From: Adiantum capillus-veneris
Taxonomy: Eukaryota; Streptophyta; Polypodiopsida; Polypodiales; Pteridaceae
Direction of reading: 5' to 3'
Assembly (NCBI GenBank): GCA_014529385.2
Contig: CM043955.1
Location: 137,218,108-137,282,107 of the forward strand
DNA: 64,000 nt
A program made the position numbers and the translations under genes. Under the pieces are notes generated by a model. That model was not told where the DNA came from. It ran no database searches and saw nothing but the letters and a program-made list of their open reading frames with translations. Numbering within the stretch: position 1 is the first letter of the stretch; each line of letters begins with the position of its first letter. Positions 1 through 11,045 of this stretch are shown piece after piece.

Positions 1-910
1 CATGTTGAGCCTTGAGAAATTCCATCATGGCTTTCTAGAAATATGGTTTTTAGTGGTTATTGGCAGCCGATTATCGAGCTTGTTGAATTTGCATTAGCTG
101 ACCCTGATTTGTTTTGTTCTCTACTTCTTGTTTGAAGGATATAATGCCATTGCTTATTGATTGTGGAAAACTCTCGCTTATAGAGTAGGTTTTGGTTCCA
201 CTATTTGAAGGTCCCGACTTAGATTTGTACAACAAGATTAATGTTACAATGGAAAGCTTCTCTAGTCACTTTGAATTTATATACTTACATGGTTTGGTTT
301 AAACTTAAGGGTGGTTTGATAGGATGCAACTCTTTAGGACAAATTTGATAGGATTATTTAAAAATATGGAAAATACTTAAGATTTGTTAATTACTTTGAT
401 ATTTAGGACAATAGCTTGTCTAATAATTTTTAAGTTTGACATGGATAACAATTGATAGGTTCTTTGAAGCCTGTCATACATAGCCAAGTCTAGCATATCA
501 TTTATGTGTGTGTATGCTTTGATTGATCATGCGTGTCTATTTGTGTGACTCTGTGTGAGCATTTGTGAACTTATTTGTATGCCTTTGTGTGTGTGTGTGT
601 GTGTGTTTTGCATGTGGGTCCATGCATTGGATCAAAGGCTCGTTTTGAGTTAGTGTGCATGCATCAATTTGTGCACTAATTTACAATTTCTTGTTACATT
701 TGTCCATGATTTGTGTGTGAGTATATGTTTGCATGAATGTTTGTGTTATGTGCACTTATATATGCAGATGCAAATTTGTGCTTAAATTTATGGGTGTCTG
801 TGCATATAGATGGAAAGAGAACTTACATTGAGAAGCTCGGAGTGCCAACAATAATTCACCAACACTTGCAACACGCAAAAAATTAATGTTGTGAGTGCAC
901 GCACATGGGT

Positions 911-1083
<173 letters not shown>

Positions 1084-1090
1084 AAATCTC

Positions 1091-1210
1091 GTCTCCTAAT
1101 GTTGTAGCGAGAATAGTGGAATACTATATTATAGAGTGGGGAGGATAGGGTCCTCCTAATGTTAAGAGAGAATAGTGGAATACTGTATTCTAGAGTGGGA
1201 TAGGGTAGGG
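1091..1210. repeat. 60-bp tandem duplication
   Basis: Two adjacent 60-bp copies (1091-1150 and 1151-1210), each with the core GAATAGTGGAATACT followed by TAGAGTGGG, diverged by several substitutions and a small shift. It abuts the compound microsatellite. Confidence 0.85.
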
Positions 1211-1647
1211 TTTGCAAATCTACAAGTTGATGGAGTGCGGGGGGAAAGGAAGATACAACAAAAAATACCTACATCTAAAAATCTTACAATCTGGAATCTA
1301 TAAAGCTGTGTGCAAAAACGTATGTCGATATCAAAGCTGGTAAGATCATCTATGTTAGTGTCAATATGCCCATTAGTATTAATTGGGAAAATTTGAAATT
1401 TCAAAATTTTAAAAGAGTGTTTCCCTCCACTTGTACTGATGCATGTATGGACCCCCCTCCCTAGGTGGTGCCAGTTGCATTGTGCTAATATTAGGCAACC
1501 TCTAGTCATGTTTTCTTGAGTGGTCTCATGATTTTCTTCTATGTAAATGCATGCTTGCATGTTTGTTTCTCCTTCTTCAAAGTTGGTAATGGCCGATTTA
1601 TCTTGGATTTTAGAATATGCCAAGGTGCAAAGTGAAACAATTCCATT

Positions 1648-1668
1648 CCCCCCCCCCCCCCCCACGGG

Positions 1669-1744
<76 letters not shown>
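1648..1744. repeat. Poly-C tract and (TC)n microsatellite
   Basis: Sixteen consecutive C at 1648-1663, six other bases, then about 37 TC units at 1670-1744. No gene overlaps credibly. Confidence 0.97.
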
Positions 1745-1752
<8 letters not shown>

Positions 1753-1882
1753 TTCAGCCTATTTTTGCTACAACTTGCAACTCTAATTTCCCCCCCCCAT
1801 CATAAGTAGCTCGGATCCCTCTCAAAAAGTGAATTCCTAATAAGAGACTAAAAAATCTCTTGGAAAATGCTTTCTCGCACAC

Positions 1883-2058
1883 CCTCCACTCTCCCCTTAT
1901 CCAACCATATGGATTTACTACCATGCTAACATCTTCATCCCCTTCTTCTCCTTTCTTGCTCGAGCCACCCCCTCCACTCCCCCTTATCCAACCATATAGC
2001 TTTACTACCATGCTAAGACCTCCACCCCCTTCTTCTCATTTCTTGCTCAAGCCACCCC
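1883..2058. repeat. 88-bp tandem duplication
   Basis: Two adjacent copies (1883-1970 and 1971-2058) share CCTTATCCAACCATAT, TTTACTACCATGCTAA and a CTTGCTC-AGCCACCCCC end. The copies have diverged at several positions, so the duplication is not recent. Confidence 0.85.
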
Positions 2059-2530
2059 CCCACTGCTTAGAAACAATGTCTTAATCCCCAATCCACACAC
2101 AATTTGTTAAATGGTGCCATAAACCATCAAGAAGAAAAGGTTTGTACTAGGTTGGTGACATAGTGCAAATAGTTATATTTAGTGCTTCATCAAAGAAGTC
2201 CAAGATTTCCAAGAAGAAGGGGTTTGTGGGCATGGAGGATGAGGACAACATTGAGCAAAAGGGCAACCAATGGAAGGAATTTTGGGTGGACCAACTCATT
2301 TATGTGAGGAAGGGTGCAAGACTCCATGCATGAACAAGCCTCCCATCTCTCTAAACGACATGAGAACACACGTTGAAGCTCCACCAGCCCCAACTCGTTA
2401 TATAAACTACCTGTATAGGACACATCTCCATGTGTACATCTCCAAGAATAGGAGAACCTTCAAGGAATCATTGTCATTGGCTCATAGCTTGAAGCACTTA
2501 GCCATCATAGGACCTCTGTCTTGAGATTAT

Positions 2531-2994
2531 TCTTGATTGGAAGAAGAGCTTTTGTCCTCAAAACCAAATGTGAAAATATCTTTCTAAGAGCACAAATATT
2601 TTCTCCAGTGAAATCTTCCTCTCTATCTATCCTTCCCCTTGACCAAAGCTTAGTGAGATGATCTTAGCATAGGCTTATGAAGTCAAAATTGTATGATTGC
2701 AATGAAACTAACAACTCTAACATAGAATTGATAGAGATACTTACTCTTTGGCCATAAGGGATCTCGTGTGATTTGTGAGGCCTTGGGCTCTAAAACCTAT
2801 CTCTTCTCCTAGATTCTTGCCCATTTTATAGGCAGCAGCCCTTGAGCTATGATTTTAGATTAGACACTTGGCCTGATATTACTCCACCTTGGAGAAGTGT
2901 TTTTTTTTCCCGAAAACAAAAGTGAAAAATTTCTTCTTAAGAACACTAATATTTTTTCAAGTGGCACCTTCTTCAGGTCGGTCTTTTTTATTGA
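2531..2994. other. Non-coding, decayed 3' part of gypsy relic (possible)
   Basis: Two imperfect copies of a motif (AAAACMAAAGTGAAAA followed by TCTTNNTAAGARCAC) occur about 355 bp apart, at roughly 2557 and 2914. The region lies directly downstream (minus sense) of the integrase C-terminus at 2995-3420, so it may be the 3' untranslated part of that element. No LTR could be recognised. Confidence 0.35.
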
Positions 2995-3998
2995 CTAATG
3001 CTTAATGACGCACATGATGATGAGTACATAAATGATGATACCAGAGAGCATGCTCAAGTCCATGCAACTGGGTTGGAGGTTGAAAAAATCAACCAAAACC
3101 TGTTGGTCAATGACATTGTCATCCCTATGCAAGCGTTCACGTAAACAACTTACATGAAAATAGGATGAATGCGAGAGTGCACATGTAAAGAGAGTAGTAA
3201 GCCATGACTCCAACTTGCTTGAGTATCTTTAAAGGCCCACAATATCTCAAAGATACTTTAGGTGTTGGCCCAATTTTCAAATTTTCTAAATATTCAAATA
3301 CTTCTTTCCCTTCCTTGAAGGTTACTTGCCGACGTTTCTCATTAGCATACTTTTTGTATCCATCCCGTGCTTATCGAACATTGTGACAAGAAAGTTTCAA
3401 CATATCCATGTGGAGAAAATCCTTGACCTGTCGAAGTTTCTTAGTTGCCAACCCCATCGTAACGGGTAGATTGAAAACCATACATAACCATGAAAGGACT
3501 AAAACCAGTCGTCACATGCTTTGCACTATTATAAGCAAACTCTAGAATAGGGAGATAATCTTCCCAATCATATTTTTTTGGCTAAAATATGTAGCACCTG
3601 ATTAACATGTTCAGTCACACCATTAGTTTTTGGATGATCTACAGTAATGACGTTGAGTTGTGTACCCAATCATTTAAACGCAACCCCCAAAAATGACTAT
3701 TAAACTTGAAATGATGATCACTCACAATATTGCTAGGCAACCCATATAGTCTATACTGATTGTTAGCAAATAACTTTGCTAGCTTTAAAGTTTTACTTGT
3801 GGACTTGGTTGGAAAAAAATTGCAAAGTCTAGTCAACTGATCTACTACCACCCATACAGAGTCACGACCTTGTACAATTGTTGGTAAACCCACAATAAAA
3901 TCCATAGAGATACTTTCCCAACCATTGGGAATCTCCAAAGGATTCTTCAACATACCCATATAATCGTGGCCAGTAAAACTACCATAGTAGGAGGGCAT
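2995..3998 (-). pseudogene. Ty3/gypsy integrase core and C-terminus
   Basis: 3998-3639 minus reads 'WESISMDFIVGLPTI', 'SVWVVVDQLTRLCNFFPTK' and 'LYGLPSNIVSDHHFKFNSHFW': integrase catalytic core with the first Asp (MDF) and second Asp (VSD). The third acidic residue lies beyond the break. Further down, 3420-3225 reads 'YANEKRRQVTFKEGKEVF' and 'GPLKILKQVG', the integrase C-terminal GPY/F-like segment, and about 3170-2995 holds 'HSSYFHVSCLRERLHRDDNV'. Several stops and frame changes make it non-functional. Confidence 0.85.
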
Positions 3999-4463
3999 AA
4001 GTTTTCTTTATTCCTAGTTGTTAGCACTAGGATTGTCATGACAGTCATAAAGAATTTTGTGCCAAATATTTGCGTCCTTCTGTACACAAGCTCTCCCTTT
4101 GTGGAGTAGGTACCCATATCTATGGAAAAATTCTTTCCATCTATGCAGCTCATCACTCAAAAGAGAAGAACTGGTGTGGAGGAAAAAGAGACATTGCCAA
4201 CGTTGGGGTGAGAAGAATTTCTCATTTTCACATGGCTCCACACTTTGGAATATGTTTCATCATACTCATATTTTCCTTTTAAAGATTCCAAAAACTCACT
4301 TCAAAGCGTTGTAAAAAGAAGAGAGTTGATCTCATGCATACGGCTAAGAGCATCGGCTACTACATTGTATCATCCTTTAGAATACTGGAGCTTTCCTTCA
4401 TACTCCTAAACTCAACCCACTTGGCCTTTTGACTCTTTAAATTGATTTGTTGTGTAAACCAAT

Positions 4464-4750
4464 TTATTCTTTCATGGTAAAACACAATCTCAAATTGAAC
4501 CCATACAAATAATGTTGCCACGTTTTCAAAGCAGACACTATTGCATAGAGTTCTCTTTTGAGCGGGTAATTCTGCTGTGAAAAATCAAGTTTGTTTCTTT
4601 CAAATGAAATTGACCTTCCTTCTTGCAGAAGGACTGCTCTAATAGCACGATTACTACCACCCGTTTCTAGCACAAATGGCTTCATAGGGTCCACAATAGC
4701 TAACATAGGACTTATAGCTAATGCGACTTTAAGATCACTAAAATTTTGCT
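4464..4750 (-). pseudogene. Ty3/gypsy RNase H fragment
   Basis: The minus frame (80 codons from 4706) reads 'PFVLETGGSNRAIRAVLLQEG', then 'NYPLKRELYAIVSALKTWQHYLYG', the classical gypsy RNase H start and middle. The family's first catalytic Asp (D in xTDAS) is replaced in 'ETGGSN'. The frame ends at a stop at 4464. It sits between the RT and integrase pieces, as expected. Confidence 0.85.
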
Positions 4751-4859
4751 ATTAAGCTTCTCCCCATTGCAAAGTTTTTCCCTTGGCTTTCAGCTGGTCC
4801 ATCATAGGAACAACATTACGAGCATAGGTTTTAATGAACTATCGATAAAAACCTGCAAA

Positions 4860-5566
4860 TTCCAAGAAAATATAAAGCTCTTCTAGATTTTTGAAAGAAG
4901 GCTATCTTTGAATGGAATCCACTTTGGATTTATCCATATGAAGTCCGACATAAAAAATTACAAAATAGTGAATCTTGTCCTTGAGAAAATCACACTTGGA
5001 TTCCTTGGTTTATGACTTTCTTTGCCGTAGTAATTAAACACTTGCTTGAGATGTTGTAAGTACTCTTTCTTAAAGGCACTATACAATAGGATGTCATTGA
5101 GAAAAACGATAACAAATTTGCCAAGTTATGGTTTCAAGACAATGTGCATAAGCATTATGTAAGTGGCTAGCACATTGGTAAACCCGAAGGGCATACCCAA
5201 AAACTCATAGCGTCCAAAGCTTGTTCGAAAGGCAGTTTTGAGTATACCAACAAGCCTAATGCGTACTTGATGATACCTTGATTACAAATCTATCTTTGAA
5301 AAATATATGAGCATGGGTGAGTTTATCAAATAATTCTTCCACTCAAGGCAACGTATACTTGTTCTTGACACTAACCATGTTCACCCATTCTTTTTCTTCA
5401 ATAGCAAAATGGGAGAGGCCCATGTTAAAGAATTATGTTGTATGAACTCTTTACTGAGATAGTCAGTAAGTGGACATTCCACCTCAATAGTTTTAGAATG
5501 ACTCATTCTGTAGGGTGGTTTGCTAATGAAATTACTATTTGCAACCACATCTATGTCGTGTTGCAT
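4860..5566 (-). pseudogene. Ty3/gypsy reverse transcriptase fragment
   Basis: In life this enzyme copies element RNA into DNA. On the minus strand, 5566-5381 reads as the RT fingers ('KPPYRMS', then 'EFIQHNSLTWASPILLLKKKNG' in pieces). The MPFGxTN motif follows at about 5200-5150. The catalytic box is at 5093-5104 and reads FLND where the family has F/Y-x-D-D, so the first catalytic aspartate is lost. Frames shift between these blocks. The call as RT is firm and the copy is clearly dead. Confidence 0.85.
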
Positions 5567-5570
5567 GGGG

Positions 5571-5896
5571 ACAGTTACGGAGTGAGCCCAATGAAGCGAG
5601 CTTTTTTTTTCCCCATCCCACCACCACTACCTCCCATTGCCGCCGCCCCTTAGCATCCATCACCACCACCACCCTAGCCCACCATTGGTGGTTAGTGATG
5701 CTAGCTTACTAACACCATGTGCCGCCCCTACTCCTACCACCATCGCCCACTGCCGCCCCTCCCTCCAGTGGAGTAGGCCTCCTCTCTCTCTTGCTCTTTC
5801 TCTTTCTCTCGTCCCTTCTTATTCTTCTCTTTCTCTGTCTCTCGACGTTAATATTATCTTCTCTCTCTCTCTCTCACTCACACACTCACACACACA

Positions 5897-5993
<97 letters not shown>

Positions 5994-6106
5994 CCCAAGG
6001 CATTAACGATTTCGCTAATGCCTTCGATTTTTTTTTAAAAATCAGACCCCCTCACCCTCCCCATCTCTCCCTCTCGTGATTCCTCCAACTCATTCCCTCT
6101 CTTGCC

Positions 6107-6140
<34 letters not shown>

Positions 6141-6390
6141 CCCTTTCTATGGCCCCCACCTCTTTCTCTATGTCCACCCCTCCATCTTCCCTCTCTCTAG
6201 CCCTTCCCCGTCCTCCCCCCCACTCTCTCTTTCTCTCTAAAAAAAAGAGGCACAACCGATATCGCTAGTGCCTTGCTTTTTTTAATTGGCTCCCCCTCCC
6301 TATCTCTTTCTCTGCAACCCCTTGCCACCCCTCTCTCCACCCCGTATTCCCTCTGTGTGTGTGTGTGTGTGTGTGTCCACCACACTGCCC
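5571..6390. repeat. CT/CA/GT-rich tract with two related hairpins
   Basis: Contains C-rich sequence, a compound (CT)n/(CA)n array at about 5860-5990, (CT)n at 6112-6140 and (GT)n at 6353-6376. Two similar inverted repeats lie within it: 5997-6024 (arms AAGGCATTA and TAATGCCTT) and 6248-6273 (arms AGGCAC and GTGCCT around CGATATCG). Each is followed within a few bases by a T-run. No coding call is supported. Confidence 0.7.
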
Positions 6391-6547
6391 AATCCTAGAG
6401 AGAAAGTAAATGAGATGGAATGAAATGTTATATTAACCAAAATGGAATACAATGTTATATTAAGCGTTTTCATAAGGCCAAAATGACCTATGAGACTAAA
6501 CTAATACAATCTCGGTGGATCCAATACAATGCATCCATGTACAAAAT

Positions 6548-6628
<81 letters not shown>

Positions 6629-7280
6629 GCGGCCAGGGGGGAGGGAGAGATATATTTTATTATCATCCTCGAATGTCAAATATGATCTATGGGACCAAAT
6701 TTACATGTGATGTAGTATGTGTGTGGTTGATGAGTGATTCTCGATACTCCAAAATTGTGGTGATGAGAGCTCCAATGGAGAGCCCACACTATGGCTGGGA
6801 GAGGAAAGTTTGTATGTCTAAGTCATGGCTGAAAATGTGAGTGAAGCAAGTTCAGATGTGATCAAAAGTTGAGCACTCTAGTAGTGTGTGGTACTCAAAC
6901 TCTCAAACTCATAGTGAGCATAATGTGCAGACTCGATTCAACTCTTCTCCATTGTCCCAACCCCCTTTCTTGCATTGAAGAGAGTGGGAGATAATCAAAA
7001 TGGATGCGATAGTGTGTATCGCTGACAAGGGGATCAACTCAAGCATGTAAGGGTGCTCAATCATGTAAGGGTGAGTATAATTTCCTCTTTCGGCAAAGAG
7101 CATGGTTTTGTAGTTGGGGACAATATGGGTAGTGTAATGCATGAAGCGTGACCCCCTTGAATTTCTAGTGGGCCATAATACATTGGCATTGTATAAAAGA
7201 TTCATTCAATAAAGGATCTATTAAGGAATCATGCGGCAAGTGTAATGCATCCCATCTTCCAAACCACGTCTTCATATCTT
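6391..7280 (-). mobile_element. 5'-truncated LINE copy, minus strand
   Basis: From about 6660 to 7275 the sequence matches the 3' end of the larger LINE at 48.1-48.75 kb block by block: the 'ATGACCTATGGGACCAAA'-type tail, 'CATGGYTGGGAGAGGAAGGT', and 'GAGCACTCNAGTAGTGTGTGG'. The minus frame 7205-6909 shares 'SRFxHYTTHxxPNYK' and a Cys-Thr-Leu-Cys zinc-knuckle start with that LINE. Similarity stops at about 7275, typical of 5' truncation. On its 3' side lie (GA)n at 6553-6625 and, at 6405-6510, the same core motif found around the arrays at 46-48 kb. Confidence 0.8.
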
Positions 7281-7907
7281 ACCGAGAAGGGGTGGCGGGG
7301 TGGGGTAGGGGGGAGGGAACACAAATTGTGAGAGGGGGAGAGTGGAGTTTGATTTTTGCAACATGTGATGATTTTCATATGAGTTTTGCTAGTGTTCACT
7401 ACTATTGGATTGTGGCCTTTGGCCTATACCGATAGCTAGTGTGTGAGTTGTCTCTTCTATAATCAGAAGACCAATCATCATATGAGCATGTGAGGCCACA
7501 TGGTTTAGTACACTAACCACTTGTAGCTACTACATAAGTAGCCATTTTTTGTGAATGCCACGCGTGCTAGCCACCCTAATCCTTTCAATTGGTATCAAAC
7601 CCCATGGTTCACACCTTGGCCTATTAATTCTTAATCACTCTCTCTTAATAACACACTTGATCCCTCTCTCCCTATTAAGTGCTTGTAGTAATAAGCTACA
7701 CCATCATATTGCACCTCTCATAGATTTTGGGCACTTTCATTGCAAGACACTACCCTTGTCTAAGAGAAGAGCACAAGATTAGTAGCTCTCAAGCATTGAA
7801 ACTAGATATTGATAACACCTTGCTCACCATTGCTCAATTTTACCCATTATTAGGCATGTGTGTGCGTGTGCATGTGCGCTTACATTGGCTACACTTCACT
7901 GCTATAC

Positions 7908-7940
<33 letters not shown>

Positions 7941-8697
7941 TGTTAGTTTTAGGTATGTCTCATGGTAGAGCTGACATGTGAGCCTTCCCCAGCACATGGT
8001 TGCCTTTGGCCACTTGGTCTAGCTCTCCTGGGGTTCACCATTCAGTACCCCCCTATATAGCATGCGTTCATGGGGTATTAAAAAAACCCCACTTTTAAAA
8101 TGTTTGAATGAATAAAACGATCCCTTGTTTTATAAAATTTTTTCATAACTGAATATAAAAACCCCTTATTTTAGTGTATCTCTGTTAAATTGCCTAAAAT
8201 TTTTATATTTTAAAACCCCTCCTTTCAAACTCACGTTATACATTAACATGATTACATAGTGCACCCCCAAGGTCTAGCTCGTCCATATTTGGGGTGCTTG
8301 GATTGTCATTGTGGGCTCAATCTCAATTTTAGGCAAGGTATGTCGGAGGACATGAGAAAAGCAATGAAATGTATTTGGGGTGCTTGGCTTGTGATCATGG
8401 GCTCAATCTCAGTTTTAGGCAAGGCGTGTTGGAGGGACATGAGAAAAGTGATGAACTATGGTTCGAGGAAACTTTGGATCTGTAAAGGCACGTTCCCATG
8501 CCAAAAGACTTTTTTGTTCTCCTTGTCACCTCAACCACAAGTCCCTCATCGTTTATAGCTTTGGGACGAGTTCGGCTTCGTAGACGGATGATCCCGTGTG
8601 TTCAAAGCCTTGCGGCCCACCCCACAAAAGAAAGGGATGCTTCCCACAAGCCAAATCCTTCTAAGGGCCATCCCTTCTAAGGGTGTTTTCCCACAGT
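7281..8697. other. Non-coding, with (GT)n and an 86-bp tandem duplication
   Basis: No supported gene. Contains (GT)n at 7908-7939 and a tandem duplication of about 86 bp (8287-8372 and 8373-8457) sharing ATTTGGGGTGCTTGG and GGGCTCAATCTCA. An AT-rich stretch at 8070-8240 carries T/A runs only. Confidence 0.6.
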
Positions 8698-9114
8698 CTA
8701 GCTAGATACTCTCTCTTGTGCGTGGGTGGCCTCTGCATCTAGAGAGAGGACATAAACAATGATTTTAGGATTTAAAATTACAAAAATAGTGAATAGGGTG
8801 AAGGGGTAGGAAGATAGGAAAAATTTTACAAACTTGAAAGCAATGATTGTCCACTTACTACCATGGGTTAGAGAGATTATATGTTTTCTCATCAAAAGCC
8901 CAGAGCTTCCCTTGCAACCTCCGTGCTTAGCATACCTTGCAATCAAATTTCTCCAAGAGATGACATCTCTACCAAAATCCCTCCAAGAACTTCTCATGCC
9001 TTTACATGAGTGCCATATTTGGCATATTTTGAGGGACTTCATCTCATTTGAAGCCATCCCTAGCATGTGGTAAAGAGCAACGGTCTTAACCACACCTACT
9101 ACTCCGGATTTCAA
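8698..9114 (-). pseudogene. Weak PPR-like relic (uncertain)
   Basis: This 138-codon minus frame includes 'RDVISWRNLIARYAKHGG' near its middle, which resembles the xDVVSWNxMIxxYAKxG heart of a plant PLS-class pentatricopeptide repeat. PPR proteins bind organelle RNA. Only one repeat-like stretch is visible, the flanks do not continue the pattern, and there is no start or targeting region. It could equally be a chance resemblance; I would not call a gene. Confidence 0.22.
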
Positions 9115-9694
9115 AAAAGTAAAGATAAAGGTGTTGTAGTTGCTATCATTGTCAATAGCATCTGTGTTGATATTACTATCGCTTTATAAATCGTGGGCAC
9201 TTTATATAGTTGTGATTTTTAAAGAGCTTGTGTTGTTGTATAAAGGGACCTACTATCATTGCAAGAAGCTAGGCGGCAAGAGCAACAACACACACAATTT
9301 TTTTTCATGGCCTAAGAGGAGGAGGACTACCAAGACTTGTTGGCCCCATTTCAACATCATGAGAGGGGCCCTTTTCCTTGTCAATCAATGAAATTGTTTG
9401 CGATCAAAGCATGGGCATGTTGAAGAGTTTGCATATTATAGACTAGAAACTTTAGTAGTTAGTTTTATTTTCACAAGAGGCTAAGCGAAGCAGGTCCTTG
9501 CACTACCTTGGGAACACAAATTCATGGTTTGGAGGTCATTTTTGAGCCATTTTGATCCAAAAAAAATTACCCATCTTAAAGTGAAAGCTGTCAATGCTTT
9601 TAGAACTTTCTCTTTGCCATACTGCTTTATCATAGGGGTTCTTAAGTAGTAAAAACCTAATATAAGAGCATTGTTAAAGTATTTTGTTCTCAAA
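9115..9694. other. No recognisable feature
   Basis: AT-rich sequence between the PPR-like relic and the truncated copia A. No repeat, LTR end or domain was recognised. The 5' part of copia A (LTR, gag, protease) is absent here, so A was truncated or rearranged before 9695. Confidence 0.5.
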
Positions 9695-9903
9695 ACTTCG
9701 TGACTTTTATTCATGATTACTCCAGAAATGCATGGGTATATCTGCTTAAAGCAAAGTCCGAAATATTTATGTGTTTCAAACAATTTTTAGCTATGGTTGA
9801 AAATGTCTCAAAAAGTACTATGGACACCCTTGATTCCAATCGAGGGACGGAGTATATGTTTCGTGAATTTAATGCATTTTTGGTTAGTCGTGGGATAAAA
9901 CAC
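9695..9903 (+). pseudogene. Copia element A, left fragment of integrase
   Basis: The plus frame reads 'MTFIHDYSRNAWVYLLKAKSE' in pieces, then 'FMCFKQFLAMVENVSKSTMDTL' and 'SRGIKH', nearly identical to the integrase of copia C (minus strand, near 20.3-20.5 kb). It stops abruptly after the codons for 'GIKH', where the LTR of B begins. The continuation is found 32 kb away at 41907. The 5-bp sequence AACAC is present on both sides, so it was the target of B. The D in RSD of the active core is part of a changed 'DSNRGTEY'. Confidence 0.92.
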
Positions 9904-10825
9904 TACAGGACGAGTGTCTAACCTCACCATCCTGGAGTATTAGCGAGAACCACGATTAAATTGTCAATCCATGGGACGAAGCTGACTCGACTAGTGCATA
10001 GAGGCTACAAAAGGTTGTCAATCTCTCGGAAAACAACTAACAACTCGCATCTAACTCAAACTACACTCAAGTAACTAAAATCACCAAAAGCCAATCGCTC
10101 ATTGGCAAACAAATCACATCCGTTACGACATCAAATGACATCCAAACGTAATGAAACTTTTAGGAAATGTTTATAAGACCTAAGTACACATGTCTATGGT
10201 CTCAAATCCCATTTAAGTCAAGTTTCAAAATTGCGATTATTAACAGCAATGGATTTTTGATCTAGTCGTTCTCGACCCAGAATGCATCTAAATGCTTAGC
10301 AATGATGCCCCAATACCCCGCCTATGCTTAGTTTTCTATTTGAAAGTGTAAATTTCTAGTTATGATGAAATTAAGCCGCAGGTCGACGATGCCAAAAGTT
10401 ACGAAATACTGTGATGTATTTACGTCAATGAGTAGAGCTCTTACTTGCGATTGTAGTGCAACAAACGTGACTGCAATGTGACAACCGGGGAGGGAGTAGG
10501 AAGCGCGACAAAGAAGAGGACTGAGTGTCGTTAGCTCACGCTGTGTATTTCAGTATCCAAAACTTCATAATAACTTACAAAAATTGTCTTTTATATCTTA
10601 GCCAAGGTTTTTAGTGGTCAAAACTAATAATCTGTGAGTTCTACCAAAGATGGGTAATGATAGGTTGATACAATCTGGAAGCTTGTAGCCCCCGGCTCAT
10701 CAATTACAAGGTTTATCCGAAAAAGTAGGAGTTACAATATTCTTGATTTATCAAAATAATAAGTGTTTTTACAATGAGAACTCCGAAAAATGGTACATGG
10801 TATCTGTGTTAGCTTGCTGCTACCA
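9904..10825 (-). repeat. Element B 3' LTR
   Basis: Matches the LTR at 40997-41906 along its whole length (for example GTGTCTAACCTCACCATCCT at the start and GTATCTGTGTTAGCTTGCTG at the end). The outer TG...CA has decayed to TA here (the start reads TACAGGACGAG against TGTGGGACAAG), and the inner end reads CTACCA against CTAACA. Many scattered differences from its partner make this an old insertion. Confidence 0.93.
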
Positions 10826-10840
10826 TTCCCCCCTCCTTGC
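10826..10840 (-). promoter_or_regulatory. Element B polypurine tract
   Basis: Read on the minus strand this is a purine run (AAGGAGGGGGGAA) ending exactly at the 3' LTR, the usual plus-strand DNA primer of LTR elements. The same block (CCCCCTCCTTGC on the plus strand) lies next to the LTR of element F at 55800, supporting the boundary and the kinship of B and F. Confidence 0.85.
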
Positions 10841-11045
10841 ATGTGTCCTCCCTTGATACAACTTTATGGACTAAAGTAGTCTTCGAGCTGTGGCGGGTTG
10901 GCGAGGCGGTCTTTAAGCGCTGTTAGAGCCTTTTGATATTGATAGCCATTTTTCGACTTTTCGTAATTTCCATAGTGAGTTAACCCACCCTACCAAAATC
11001 ATCCAAACGCTGTGGCTATCCCTACCATTTCAATGTATATAGGTG

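Larger units (their letters stand above)
2995..5570 (-). mobile_element. Decayed Ty3/gypsy element (chromovirus-like), minus strand
   Basis: Reading the minus strand from 5570 down, fragments come in the order RT, RNase H, integrase core and integrase C-terminus, which is the Ty3/gypsy order. All domains are broken by stops and frameshifts, and no LTR, gag or protease is visible. The integrase tail has a FHVSCLRE-type motif, as in gypsy elements whose integrase continues into a chromodomain-like end. It shares no close sequence with elements B or F. It is an old dead insertion. Confidence 0.85.
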
